Origin: Nocardia sp. NBC_00403 | GTDB lineage: Bacteria > Actinomycetota > Actinomycetes > Mycobacteriales > Mycobacteriaceae | DNA length: 64,000 nt | Direction of reading: 5' to 3' | Assembly: GCF_036046055.1 (NCBI RefSeq) | Contig: NZ_CP107939.1 | Location: forward strand, 4,464,001-4,528,000 | Shown here: positions 35,161 to 45,326 of the stretch, piece by piece | How the letters are laid out: every line of letters begins with the position of its first letter | Numbering within the stretch: the stretch's first letter is position 1 | Position numbers and translations under genes: made by a program | The notes under the pieces: model-generated | Seen by the model: only the letters and a program-made list of their open reading frames with translations | Database searches by the model: none | What the model was told of the DNA's origin: nothing

Positions 35161-36096
35161 TCAGTGGTATGGCTCCACGAACGCAGCGAACCCGTCCAGC
35201 AGGCGCTGCAGGCCGAATTCGAAGAGCGTGTCGATTTCGAACTGGAAATCGTTGCGCTCGTTGAGACTTGCCAGGGTGGGGAATTGCCCGCTCTGTAGTA
35301 GGTGTTCGAGTTCCGATTCTTTGGCGTCCCATGGCTCGATGGGCGCACCTTCCCGTCGTGCGGCCGACTCCACCTCGAGATTGACCGCAATGCCGCGCAC
35401 GTAGCTGTACAGCGAGACGTGAGCGTAGAGCACCGCGTCCGGATCGAGACCGAGGTCGTCCAATGACCGGACAGCCCACTCGGTGTGCCGCAAGAGCTTT
35501 CGGGTCGGCACCGGGTTGCTCACCCACGATGCGGTCACGACCCAAGGATGGCGGTGGTACATCGCCCACTGCAGACGGGCCAGCACTTCGAGTCGCGCGC
35601 GCCAACCTGTGGGCGGTGGGTCGGGGAACTCGGCTTCGCCGAATGCCTCGTCGGCCATCAACAGCACCAAGCGATCCTTGCTGCCCACATAGCGGTACAG
35701 CGACATGGTCGGCACGCCGAGATCGGTCGCGATGCGGCGCATCGACAGTCCGGCAAGCCCTTCGGCGTCGGCAATAGCCATTCCGGCCCGCACCACGAGT
35801 TGCTCGGTGAGCTCGGTGTCCGGTGGTTTCTCCCGCTGCGGTGCGGCGTGCGGTGCGTCCACCACGGTGCCGACGCCGGGCACCACTCGGACCGTGCCCT
35901 CCTGGCGCAGCGTGGCGAGAACCTTGGTGGCAGTGGCGATGGCGACGCCCCACTCCTTGGTGATTTGCCGAGCCGAGGGCACCCGGTCGCCCGTCCGCAG
36001 CTCGCCCGAGGCTATCCGGTCCTGGATCTCTGCGGCGATGCGCAGGTAGGGCGGGGTGGCGTCGGCACCTGGTGTACTAGTACGCATGATTGTCAT
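35161..36096 (-). CDS. GntR-TetR fusion transcriptional regulator
   Basis: The 311-residue protein contains two DNA-binding modules. Residues 14-80 form a GntR-type winged helix (PPYLRIAAEIQDRIASGELR, then GVAIATATKVLATLRQEG). After a linker, residues 98-145 form a TetR helix-turn-helix (LVVRAGMAIADAEGLAGLSM, GVPTMSLYRYVGSK), and the rest is a TetR_C ligand domain of the tetracycline-responsive type. The double architecture is known in actinobacteria. It is divergent from a flavin monooxygenase, with a perfect 10-bp inverted repeat between them, so it is the likely repressor of that gene. A start at 36087 is also possible. Confidence 0.9.
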   Translation of the reverse strand: MTIMRTSTPGADATPPYLRIAAEIQDRIASGELRTGDRVPSARQITKEWGVAIATATKVLATLRQEGTVRVVPGVGTVVDAPHAAPQREKPPDTELTEQLVVRAGMAIADAEGLAGLSMRRIATDLGVPTMSLYRYVGSKDRLVLLMADEAFGEAEFPDPPPTGWRARLEVLARLQWAMYHRHPWVVTASWVSNPVPTRKLLRHTEWAVRSLDDLGLDPDAVLYAHVSLYSYVRGIAVNLEVESAARREGAPIEPWDAKESELEHLLQSGQFPTLASLNERNDFQFEIDTLFEFGLQRLLDGFAAFVEPYH

Positions 36097-36137
36097 AGTA
36101 GCGAATCGTCCTGGAATTTTATGGGTAGTACTGTATG

Positions 36138-36167
36138 TACAACGTACGAGGTGTCATGTACGTTGTA
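36138..36167. promoter_or_regulatory. Operator candidate, 10-bp inverted repeat
   Basis: TACAACGTAC (36138-36147) and GTACGTTGTA (36158-36167) are perfect inverted repeats with a 10-bp spacer. The arm centres are 20 bp apart, two helical turns, so both face the same side of DNA. The site lies between the fusion regulator and the monooxygenase, 38 bases before the latter's start. Confidence 0.82.
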
Positions 36168-36204
36168 TTCAACAACGCGGAATACGCAGAGAAACGAGAA
36201 GGTC

Positions 36205-37347
36205 ATGACGAACCCGAACATCCTCATCTCCGGAGCGGGAGTAGCCGGTCCGGCGCTGGCGTACTGGTTGCGCCGCTACGGTTTTGCGCCGACCGTGGTC
36301 GAGCGGGCGCCGGAACCACGCGCCGGTGGGTACGCTGTGGACTTCCGCGGCGAGGCCATGACCGTCCTGGAGCGCATGGGCATCCTCGACGAAGTACACA
36401 AGTGCAGCACCGACATTCGCGACAGCGAAGTGGTCGACGGTGCGGGCAAGCATCTGGTGACCATGCCGTCGGCAATTTTCGCGGGCGATCTCGAAGTGCT
36501 CAAGAGCGATCTGACCGACATCCTCTACGAGCTCACCAAGCATGAAACCGAATACATCTTCGACAACTCGATTACCGCACTTACCGAGGATGAGAGCGGG
36601 GTGCTGGTGAGCTTGGAAAGCGGCCCGGCGCGACGGTTCGACCTGGTTGTCGGTGCAGACGGGCTGTACTCCAAGGTCAGGGCCCTCGTGTTCGGCGAAC
36701 ATTCGCAGTTCATCCGCCACCTCGGGGTCTACAACGCCATCATCTCCACCGAGAACTTCCTCGGCCTCGACCACGAGGGCCGGGCCTGCCAACTCGGCAA
36801 TGGAAAGTCGGTGAATGTCTTCAGCGTCAGGAACAATGCCGAGGCGCGGGCCTCGTTCTACTTCGGTTCGGAGCCTTTGGACTACAACAGGCAGGACCTC
36901 GACGAACAGAAGCGGATCATTGCCGAGCGGTTCGCGGGTGATGGTTGGGAGGTGCCCCGGCTGCTCGGGGATCTGGCCGCCGCCACCGACCTCTATTTCA
37001 CCCCCATCAGTCAGGTTCAGATGGACAGCTGGTCGACCGGCCGGGTGGTGCTGCTCGGTGACGCCTGCGCGTGCGCGTCGCCGATGTCGGGTCGCGGCAC
37101 CTCGCAGGCCTTGATCGGTGCGTATGTGCTCGCAGGCGAACTCGCCTCGGCCGCAGGCGATTACACCCTTGCCTTTGCGGCGTACGAGCGGGAGCTGCGC
37201 GATTACGTGAAGATCAATCAGGACGGTGCGCACGAGGTGGTCGGCATGCTCTTCGCCGAGCCGCCGCCGCAGGAGGTGTTCGACGCCATGGCGGCAAACC
37301 CGCCGGAGGACGAACCGGATGCCCTCACCCTGAAGACGTATCGGTGA
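36205..37347 (+). CDS. FAD-dependent aromatic hydroxylase-type monooxygenase
   Basis: The ATG at 36205, three bases after GAGAAGG, gives 380 residues; the long upstream frame is shadow of the regulator. ILISGAGVAGPALAYWLRRYGF (residues 6-27) is the FAD-binding fold, FDLVVGADGLYSKVRALVF the DG motif and VVLLGDACACASPMSGRGTSQALIGAYVLA the GD motif. This is the class A flavoprotein group that includes TetX tetracycline-inactivating enzymes and phenolic hydroxylases. A TetR-type regulator opposite fits an inducible detoxification role. The substrate is not known. Confidence 0.92.
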   Translation: MTNPNILISGAGVAGPALAYWLRRYGFAPTVVERAPEPRAGGYAVDFRGEAMTVLERMGILDEVHKCSTDIRDSEVVDGAGKHLVTMPSAIFAGDLEVLKSDLTDILYELTKHETEYIFDNSITALTEDESGVLVSLESGPARRFDLVVGADGLYSKVRALVFGEHSQFIRHLGVYNAIISTENFLGLDHEGRACQLGNGKSVNVFSVRNNAEARASFYFGSEPLDYNRQDLDEQKRIIAERFAGDGWEVPRLLGDLAAATDLYFTPISQVQMDSWSTGRVVLLGDACACASPMSGRGTSQALIGAYVLAGELASAAGDYTLAFAAYERELRDYVKINQDGAHEVVGMLFAEPPPQEVFDAMAANPPEDEPDALTLKTYR

Positions 37348-37485
37348 CTACGGCGCGAACCCGCCCGGCCTTGCAGGTCGGGCGAGACGCGGCCGTTGGT
37401 GCTCTTCGTGTACTACGCTTTTCGAGTCGCCGTCTCTTTGTCGGGACAGTTGGGTGACGTGCAGCTTGACGAGGGCAGGGGCGGA

Positions 37486-37818
37486 ATGAAGCCTTGGGTA
37501 CACAGCAAGCAACTTCCAGCGGAAATTGCGGGCTCGCTCGTGTACGGCGCGCCCTACGAGACCGCGGAAGGGGCGACGGTCATCACCGTCACCCGCGTCG
37601 GCGGCATTCTGCGGCCGACCGCAAGACCGGTCGGAGTGTTCGCCATTCACGACGGAAAGACCTCATGGACACCGGCCGTCGACGGCACCCGGATAGCCAT
37701 GCTCGGCGAGTTGATCGGCCTGCTGTCGGCGGTGATCGCCACTCTCGCAGTGCTCCGCCGACCACCGTGGCCGGACCTGTCGCGGGGCGCGTTGCGTGAC
37801 CTACGGCGACGAGAGTAG
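37486..37818 (+). CDS. Small membrane protein, GerW/YtfJ-like
   Basis: From the ATG at 37486 (GCAGGGGCGG upstream) the protein has 110 residues. GSLVYGAPYETAEGATVITVTRVG resembles the start of Spore_YtfJ/GerW domains (G.P....G.TVIPV..V), and PVGVFAIHDGKTSWTPAVDGTR matches the next strand. One C-terminal hydrophobic helix (MLGELIGLLSAVIATLAVL) precedes a basic tail. Family function is unknown in actinobacteria; in Bacillus it affects spore germination. The assignment is by pattern only. The flavoprotein gene ends 138 bases upstream. Confidence 0.6.
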   Translation: MKPWVHSKQLPAEIAGSLVYGAPYETAEGATVITVTRVGGILRPTARPVGVFAIHDGKTSWTPAVDGTRIAMLGELIGLLSAVIATLAVLRRPPWPDLSRGALRDLRRRE

Positions 37819-37865
37819 CGGCGTGGTTGCGCAATAGGACTTCCGAATCCGAAAGGGATGGTGCT

Positions 37866-38126
37866 ATGTCCCCACACCCCGCTCCGGGCCACCCCATCGA
37901 CATCTATTGGCGACGGTGGTGCCCTTACTGTCAGCGCCTCGGTGTCGGCCTGCGGCTGGCAGGGATACCGTTCCGCAAGATCGACGTCAACCACGACCCG
38001 GAAGCCGCCGCCCACCTGCGCACCCTGACCGGTGGCGACGAAATCACTCCGACGACGGTCATCAACGACAATGTTCTGATCAACCCCGATGTCGCCGCGA
38101 TTCGCGCGGCATTGGCGCAGGACTGA
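37866..38126 (+). CDS. Glutaredoxin / mycoredoxin-like protein
   Basis: The 86-residue thioredoxin-fold protein carries the dithiol motif CPYC (C19-C22) in WRRWCPYCQRLGVGLRLAGIPFRKIDVNHDPEAA, followed by TPTTVINDNVLINPD with the cis-proline. Mycobacterial mycoredoxin-1 has CGYC and the same overall pattern (NHDPEAAA..., then the TxPT loop), so it probably reduces mixed disulfides of mycothiol. The ATG at 37866 follows AAAGGGATGG. It is 47 bases downstream of the GerW-like gene and may share its transcript. Confidence 0.88.
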   Translation: MSPHPAPGHPIDIYWRRWCPYCQRLGVGLRLAGIPFRKIDVNHDPEAAAHLRTLTGGDEITPTTVINDNVLINPDVAAIRAALAQD

Positions 38127-38216
38127 GCGTAGGCGAGGCCGCCGCCTGGTGGGTGGGTTCGGACGTAGTCCGTCGATGTTCCGCGCTCGGCCCGAGCGCA
38201 GGCGAGGCCGCCGCCT
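38125..38216. repeat. Short GC-rich direct repeat between convergent genes
   Basis: GAGCGTAGGCGAGGCCGCCG plus CCT (38125-38147) recurs at 38194-38216 with one difference in 23. Each copy can form a small AGGCG...CGCCT hairpin. The pair sits where the glutaredoxin and IclR genes converge and overlaps the end of both, so it could act as a weak terminator or be a REP-like element. Confidence 0.5.
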
Positions 38217-39003
38217 ATTCGACGCGCCCGCCGATGCGGCGGGTGAGATCGTCTGCGGTGTGGCGGACTTGGGTGGCGAGCTGGGACCAGTCGGCGTCGC
38301 AAGGCCGCTGCGTGCAGTGGTGACGCAGGGTCACGCTGATCGCGGCGATCGGGCGGTGGTCGTGGTCGAAGACGGCGTAGGCGACGGAGGCGAAACCGGC
38401 GGTCACGTGCCCGTCCTCGCTGGCCCAGCCGCGGCGGCGTTCCGCGGCGAGGGTGGTGCGCAGCTGCGCCAGCGAGGCCGGTCCGCGGTCGGTGCGGCGC
38501 ACGAATGCCGCGGCGTTGGGGAACAGGGCTCGGACGTGTGTGGCAGGCAGGTGCGCCAGGATTGCTCGCCCGGAGGCGGTCAGGTGGGCGGGCAGCCGGA
38601 CACCGACATCGGTCACCAAAGTTTCCGGGCGGGCGGGTCGCTCCTTGATCAGATACAGCAGTTCGTTGCCGTGCAGCACGCCGAGGTGCGCATTGTGCCC
38701 GACGCGTTCGACCAGTACGCGCAGTAACGGTCGTGCCAGTCGTTCGAGGGGGTCGTGGCGTAGATACGCCGACCCGAGCTCGAATGCCGCGATGCCGAGC
38801 CCGTAGCGTCGTTCGGCGGGCAGACGGGTGACGAATCGCGTCTGCTCGAGTTCCGCGAGCAGGTGGTAGGTGGTGGAGCGGGGCAGGTCGAGCTCGCGGG
38901 CGATGGTCGAGGCGGATACCGGCCCGGCCCGCCCGGCCATCAGCTGCAGGATCGCCAGTCCGCGCCGCAATGCCGGGATGTCACTGCTCGGACCCATGCC
39001 CAC
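38215..39003 (-). CDS. IclR family regulator of the histidine cluster (HutR-like)
   Basis: The 262-residue protein has an IclR winged helix at residues 8-70 (IPALRRGLAILQLMAGRAGPVS, LDLPRSTTYHLLAELEQTRFV) and the effector domain with GVLHGNELLYLIKERPARPE, LTASGRAILAHLP and the C-terminal GFASVAYAVFDHDHRPIAAISVTL. It lies divergently, 81 bases from hutH, with a TTGTCT...AGACAA inverted repeat between. Control of histidine catabolism is therefore likely. A start two codons later (38997) is equally possible. Confidence 0.88.
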   Translation of the reverse strand: MGMGPSSDIPALRRGLAILQLMAGRAGPVSASTIARELDLPRSTTYHLLAELEQTRFVTRLPAERRYGLGIAAFELGSAYLRHDPLERLARPLLRVLVERVGHNAHLGVLHGNELLYLIKERPARPETLVTDVGVRLPAHLTASGRAILAHLPATHVRALFPNAAAFVRRTDRGPASLAQLRTTLAAERRRGWASEDGHVTAGFASVAYAVFDHDHRPIAAISVTLRHHCTQRPCDADWSQLATQVRHTADDLTRRIGGRVE

Positions 39004-39012
39004 TTCCTCGGA

Positions 39013-39032
39013 TTGTCTCGGATTTCAGACAA
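39013..39032. promoter_or_regulatory. IclR operator candidate in the hut divergent gap
   Basis: TTGTCT (39013-39018) and AGACAA (39027-39032) form a perfect 6-bp inverted repeat with an 8-bp spacer, starting nine bases from the regulator's start codon and 53 bases before hutH. Size and position fit an IclR-dimer site. A direct repeat, TCGGATT, overlaps it. Confidence 0.6.
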
Positions 39033-39084
39033 AACCTGGCCGCGCCTCATTCTCCACCGGTGCCGCGCCCTGTGGAATGGGCAT

Positions 39085-40632
39085 ATGCCGGATACCACGC
39101 AGTTGCCAACGGTCGAGTTGGACGGGCCATTGACCATGGAGCGGGTCGTCGCGGTCGCGCGCCTCGGTGCGAAGGTCCGATTCAGCGAGGCGGCCGAGAA
39201 GCGCCTGACCTCGGCGCGCCAGCACGTCGATGCGCTGGCCGCGGGGAGCGTCCCGACCTACGGTGTGTCCACCGGCTTCGGCGCGCTCGCGACCCGCCAC
39301 ATTCCGCCGGAGAGCCGTGCCGCACTGCAGCGATCGCTGATCCGCTCGCATGCCGCGGGCGCAGGCCCCGCGGTCGAGCCGGAGGTGGTGCGCGCCATGA
39401 TGCTGCTGCGATTGCGCACCCTGGCCACCGGGCATACCGGTGTGCGGCCGGAAACCGCGGTCACCCTGGCCGCGATGATCAACGCGGGCATCACCCCGAT
39501 CGTGCACGAATTCGGTTCGCTCGGCTGCTCCGGTGACCTCGCACCGCTGGCCGCGGTGGCACTGGCCTTGATGGGGGAGGGCGAAGTCATCGATTCCGCC
39601 GGCACCGTGGTCCCGGCGGCAACGGCCTTGCGGGCCAACGGTATCGAGCCGGTCGTCCTCGCCGAGAAAGAGGGCCTCGCGCTCACCAACGGGACCGACG
39701 GCATGCTCGGCATGCTGGTCCTCGCACTCGCCGACCTGCACTGCCTGCTCGACATCGCCGACCTGACGGCCGCGATGAGCGTGGAGGCATTGCTCGGCAC
39801 CGACAGAGTGTTCGCCGACGATCTGCAGGCACTGCGCCCGCACCCTGGTCAGGCGTGTTCGGCGCGGCGCATCCTGGCTGCTCTTGCCGGTTCCGAGATC
39901 GTCGCCAGCCATCGCGGCCCCGACTGCAACCGCGTGCAAGACGCCTATTCGCTGCGCTGCGCGCCGCAAGTGCACGGTGCCGCACGCGACACCGTCAGCC
40001 ACGCGGCGGCGGTCGCCGAGCGAGAGTTGGCCGCCGCCATCGACAATCCGGTCGTGCTCGCTGACGGTCGGCTGGAATCCAACGGGAATTTCCACGGCGC
40101 CCCGATCGCCTACGTCCTCGACTTCCTCGCCATCCCGGTCGCCGACGTGGCGAGCATGTCCGAGCGCCGCACCGATCGGATGTTGGATGTCGCCCGCTCC
40201 CACGGCCTTCCGGCCTTCCTGGCCGCGGACCCCGGCGTCGACTCCGGTCACATGATCGCCCAGTACACCCAGGCGGGCATCGTCAGCGAACTCAAGCGGC
40301 TCGCCGCACCCGCATCGGTCGACTCGATCCCCAGCAGCGCCATGCAGGAGGACCATGTCTCGATGGGCTGGTCGGCGGCGCGCAAGCTGCGCAGGGCGGT
40401 GGCGGGACTGACCTCGGTCCTCGCGGTGGAATACCTGACCGCCGCACGCGCACTCGACCTCCGCGCCCCTTTGCGTCCCGCCCCGGCTACCGCCGCGGCC
40501 CTCGCCTTGCTGCGCACCAAGGTCGGCGGCCCTGGTCCCGACCGCCACCTGGCCCCCGAGATCGCCGCAGCAACTGACCTCATCACCTCCGGCGAACTAC
40601 TGCGTGAAATAGCCCCCCACCTGGGTCCATAA
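39085..40632 (+). CDS. hutH: Histidine ammonia-lyase
   Basis: From the ATG at 39085 the protein has 515 residues, the usual length. VPTYGVSTGFGAL (residues 57-68) holds the catalytic tyrosine Y59. The electrophilic MIO cofactor site reads GSLGCSGDLAPLA with C148-S149-G150 in place of the common Ala-Ser-Gly; Cys-Ser-Gly is known in some actinobacterial enzymes. GPDCNRVQDAYSLRCAPQVHGA and NPVVLADGRLESNGNFHGAPIA are further conserved active-site blocks. It releases ammonia from histidine to give urocanate. It is the first gene of the hut cluster, which runs on to 45.1 kb. Confidence 0.96.
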   Translation: MPDTTQLPTVELDGPLTMERVVAVARLGAKVRFSEAAEKRLTSARQHVDALAAGSVPTYGVSTGFGALATRHIPPESRAALQRSLIRSHAAGAGPAVEPEVVRAMMLLRLRTLATGHTGVRPETAVTLAAMINAGITPIVHEFGSLGCSGDLAPLAAVALALMGEGEVIDSAGTVVPAATALRANGIEPVVLAEKEGLALTNGTDGMLGMLVLALADLHCLLDIADLTAAMSVEALLGTDRVFADDLQALRPHPGQACSARRILAALAGSEIVASHRGPDCNRVQDAYSLRCAPQVHGAARDTVSHAAAVAERELAAAIDNPVVLADGRLESNGNFHGAPIAYVLDFLAIPVADVASMSERRTDRMLDVARSHGLPAFLAADPGVDSGHMIAQYTQAGIVSELKRLAAPASVDSIPSSAMQEDHVSMGWSAARKLRRAVAGLTSVLAVEYLTAARALDLRAPLRPAPATAAALALLRTKVGGPGPDRHLAPEIAAATDLITSGELLREIAPHLGP

Positions 40633-40764
40633 CCGATTCCCTCGCCAAGGGAGATATCTGATGGCACCACCCCTCCGCACCAAGAGCTCGACCAGCTCGC
40701 GCCACCCGTCCACCCGCTCGCTGTGCTCGATCGGTTTTCGCGAGGCCAGCGGCACACCTTCGAA

Positions 40765-40788
40765 GGGCCTTCTCGACGTTTGCCGCAG
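40765..40788 (+). repeat. Dispersed 24-bp repeat, copy 2
   Basis: GGGCCTTCTCGACGTTTGCC plus GCAG matches 14166-14189 at 22 of 24 positions. It ends 37 bases before hutU. The surrounding sequences do not match, so the conserved unit is confined to this short stretch. Confidence 0.55.
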
Positions 40789-40824
40789 CAATGCGCCACT
40801 CGACCATGGAAGGAATGGGTCGTG

Positions 40825-42477
<1,653 letters not shown>

Positions 42478-42544
42478 TTGCAGAACAGGTGATCTCGTGT
42501 GCCCGAAGCAGCGATGTGCCGCGTCGGTTGGTAGGGGTACGGGC

Positions 42545-43744
42545 ATGAGCGCCGATCGACTGTTGCGCGAGATCGCCGATGTCGGCCGTGATGCCGGCCG
42601 CGGCGGCTATTCGCGGCATGTGTTCGACGATGCGGAATTGACACTGCGCCAGTGGTTCATCGAGCAGGCAGGTATGCGCGGGCTCGCGGTGCGCACCGAT
42701 CGTAACGGCAATATCTGGGCGTGGTGGGGACGGCCGCAGCGGGGTGCTGTTGTCACGGGCAGCCACCTCGATTCGGTTCCGGGAGGTGGTGGGTTCGACG
42801 GTCCGCTCGGCGTCGCGAGTGCCATCGCCGCGGTAGATATTCTGCGCGCCAAGGGTTTCACGCCGACCAAGCCCTTCGCGCTGCTGGTGTTCGCGGAGGA
42901 GGAGGGCGGCCGATTCGGCGTGCCGTGCCTCGGATCCCGGCTGCTGACCGGAGCGCTCGATGCCGACCGTGCCAGAGGGTTGCGTGACATCGAGGGAATC
43001 ACCCTCGCCGAAGCCGCCGCCAAGGCCGGGCACGACCCGGAGCGTTTCGGCGCCGATCCCGAATCACTTGCCATGATCGGCTGTTTCATCGAGCTTCACG
43101 TGGAGCAGGGCCGCGGTCTCATCGATATGGACAGCCCGGTCGCCACCGGCAGCACCATCATCGCGCACGGCCGCTACCGATTCTCCTTCGCCGGACAGGG
43201 CAATCACGCGGGCGCGACCCTGATCGCGGACCGCCACGACCCTATGCTGCCCGCCGCCGCGGTGATCGGCGCCGCCCGCCGTGCCGCCGCCGCAGTCCGC
43301 GACGCCAGAGCGACCGTGGGGCGACTTGTTCCGGTTCCCGGCGGCACCAATGTGATCGCCTCCACCGTCGATCTGTGGCTCGACGCCCGAGTGCCGGGTG
43401 CAGGCCGCACCGCCGCCCTCGTCGACGATATCGCCGAAGTCGCGCGCATCGCGGCCGCCGAGGAGGGTTGTACGGTGACCGTCACCGAGGAGTCCTATTC
43501 GGACGATGTGGTTTTCGACGAACCGCTGCGCCGCAGGATGGACGAGGTCCTCGGCGGCGTCCCCGCGTTGCCCACCGGAGCGGGGCATGATGCGGGGATC
43601 CTCGCGGCGCACGTCCCCGCCGGAATGCTCTATGTGCGCAACCCGACCGGCATCAGCCATGCCCCAGAAGAATACGCGGAACCGATCGACGTGGATTTCG
43701 GTGCGGTGAGCCTCGCGCACGTGCTGGAGGAATTGACCGGATGA
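42545..43744 (+). CDS. M20-family amidohydrolase of the hut cluster (allantoate amidohydrolase-like)
   Basis: The 399-residue protein has the dinuclear-zinc motifs of the allantoate amidohydrolase / N-carbamoyl-amino-acid hydrolase group: TGSHLDSVPGGGGFDGPLGV, FAEEEGGRFGVPCLGSRLLTG, IELHVEQGRGL and a C-terminal GAGHDAGILAAHVPAGMLYVRNPTGISHAPEE. It starts 67 bases after hutU and precedes hutF. The same gene lies in Streptomyces hut clusters, so it probably removes the formyl group from N-formylglutamate or a related step, in place of HutG. That role is inferred from context; ureide hydrolysis is the alternative. No other allantoin gene is present. Confidence 0.88.
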   Translation: MSADRLLREIADVGRDAGRGGYSRHVFDDAELTLRQWFIEQAGMRGLAVRTDRNGNIWAWWGRPQRGAVVTGSHLDSVPGGGGFDGPLGVASAIAAVDILRAKGFTPTKPFALLVFAEEEGGRFGVPCLGSRLLTGALDADRARGLRDIEGITLAEAAAKAGHDPERFGADPESLAMIGCFIELHVEQGRGLIDMDSPVATGSTIIAHGRYRFSFAGQGNHAGATLIADRHDPMLPAAAVIGAARRAAAAVRDARATVGRLVPVPGGTNVIASTVDLWLDARVPGAGRTAALVDDIAEVARIAAAEEGCTVTVTEESYSDDVVFDEPLRRRMDEVLGGVPALPTGAGHDAGILAAHVPAGMLYVRNPTGISHAPEEYAEPIDVDFGAVSLAHVLEELTG

Positions 43745-43832
43745 TCACGTGCGGGGCCGAATATTGCTATTGGGCGGGCGATTTCGCCGCAATGGAGTCT
43801 CCGGTGCCCGTGTCGCGACAGGAGCGGATCGG

Positions 43833-45137
43833 ATGAGCGTGTATTGGGCCGAGTACGCGTGGTTGCCGCACGGTCTTGCGGAGTCGGTGTCCATCGAGGT
43901 CGACGGTGCGCTGATCCGCTCGGTGGCAGTCGGCTCCGAGCGGTCGGGGAAATTACTGGCGGGGTTGACAATTCCTGGATTCGCCAACGCGCATTCGCAC
44001 GCCTTCCACCGAGTGTTGCGCGGACGCACCCACCATGATCGCGGCACCTTCTGGACGTGGCGGGAACGGATGTATGCCGTTGCCGCGCGGCTGGATCCCG
44101 ATTCGTATTACCGGCTGGCGCGCGGGGTGTACGCCGAGATGGTGCTCGCGGGGTACACCAGTGTCGGCGAGTTCCACTACCTGCATCACGGGCCGAACGG
44201 CGCGCGCTACGACGATCCGAACGCGATGAGCGCGGCCTTGGCCGCCGCCGCCGCGGACGCCGGTATCCGACTCACCCTGCTCGACACCTGTTATCTGTCC
44301 GGCGGATTCGGCTGGAAGCTCGACGAACATCAGCGGCGGTTCAGCGACGGCGATGTCGGCACGTGGGCCGAACGCGCCGCCGGCTTCGCCCCGAAGACGG
44401 ATCTCGTGCGTACCGGGGTGGCCGCGCACTCGGTGCGGGCGGTGCCGCCGGCGGCGCTGCGGGTGGTTGCGCAACAGGCAGCGGGCCGCCCGGTGCACGT
44501 CCACCTCTCCGAACAGCCCGCGGAGAATCGCGATTGCCTTGCCGCACACGGCCGCACCCCGAGCGCGCTGCTCGCGGAGACCGGGATGCTCGGACCTCGG
44601 ACGACCGCCGTGCACGCGACACATGTGACGGACGCGGATATCCGGCTGCTCGCCGGAATGCGTGCGGGCGTGTGCTTCTGCCCGACCACCGAACGCGATC
44701 TCGGCGACGGCATCGGTCCTGGGCGGGCGCTTGCCGATGCCGGAGTGCGGCTGTGCCTCGGCAGCGACAGTCACGCGGTGGTGGACGCCTTCGAGGAATG
44801 GCGGGCGCTCGAGCTGAACGAACGCTTGGCCAGCCGATCGCGCGGGCGTTTCGAACCGGCGCAGTTGTACAGCGCGGCAACAGATCACGGCTCGATCGGC
44901 TGGCCGGAGGTCGGGCGGATCGAAGCGGGCGCGGCAGCAGACCTGGTGACCGTCGACCTCGACTCGGTCCGCACCGCGGGCGCCGACCCTGCGGCCGCGC
45001 TGTACGCAGCCACCGCCAGCGATGTGCGCGAGGTTCTGGTGGCGGGCAAGGCCGTTGTCTCCGAGTATCGGCATATGCGGTTGGAGTCTCCGGAAACGGT
45101 ACTGCGAGACGAGATAGCGGCCTTGTTGCGGGCGTGA
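43833..45137 (+). CDS. hutF: Formimidoylglutamate deiminase
   Basis: From the ATG at 43833 (AGGAG eight bases upstream) the protein has 434 residues. It belongs to the amidohydrolase superfamily: IPGFANAHSHAFHRVLRGRT (zinc HxH), VHVHLSEQPAENRDC, HATHVTDADI and LCLGSDSHAVVDAFEEWRALE (catalytic aspartate) are in the usual order. The long TFWTWRERMYAVAARLDPDSYY stretch is typical of HutF and separates it from guanine deaminase. It converts formimidoylglutamate to formylglutamate and ammonia. The gene ends the visible hut cluster. Imidazolonepropionase (hutI) is not next to it. Confidence 0.93.
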   Translation: MSVYWAEYAWLPHGLAESVSIEVDGALIRSVAVGSERSGKLLAGLTIPGFANAHSHAFHRVLRGRTHHDRGTFWTWRERMYAVAARLDPDSYYRLARGVYAEMVLAGYTSVGEFHYLHHGPNGARYDDPNAMSAALAAAAADAGIRLTLLDTCYLSGGFGWKLDEHQRRFSDGDVGTWAERAAGFAPKTDLVRTGVAAHSVRAVPPAALRVVAQQAAGRPVHVHLSEQPAENRDCLAAHGRTPSALLAETGMLGPRTTAVHATHVTDADIRLLAGMRAGVCFCPTTERDLGDGIGPGRALADAGVRLCLGSDSHAVVDAFEEWRALELNERLASRSRGRFEPAQLYSAATDHGSIGWPEVGRIEAGAAADLVTVDLDSVRTAGADPAAALYAATASDVREVLVAGKAVVSEYRHMRLESPETVLRDEIAALLRA

Positions 45138-45326
45138 TCAGCGGTGGTGTCACTACTGGTCTTCGACATGCCGAGGGGTGAACGCGCCGGCCGGAGGTGT
45201 CGGTCTAGGATACGAATCGAGCTGCGGCTCTATGTATCCCGGTGGCGGTGTCTGTACCCGTAACTGTAATGGCACCGGCGTTCTCGATGGTCACGATGTC
45301 CACAGGGGCGGGAGCCCAGAGGGGAA

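Noticed and set aside
36196..37347. Calling the monooxygenase a TetX or rifampicin monooxygenase
   Set aside because: Class A motifs are shared by many phenolic hydroxylases; nothing in the sequence fixes the substrate.
38125..38216. CRISPR-like repeat
   Set aside because: Only two units, spacing unlike CRISPR, no cas genes, and overlap with coding ends.
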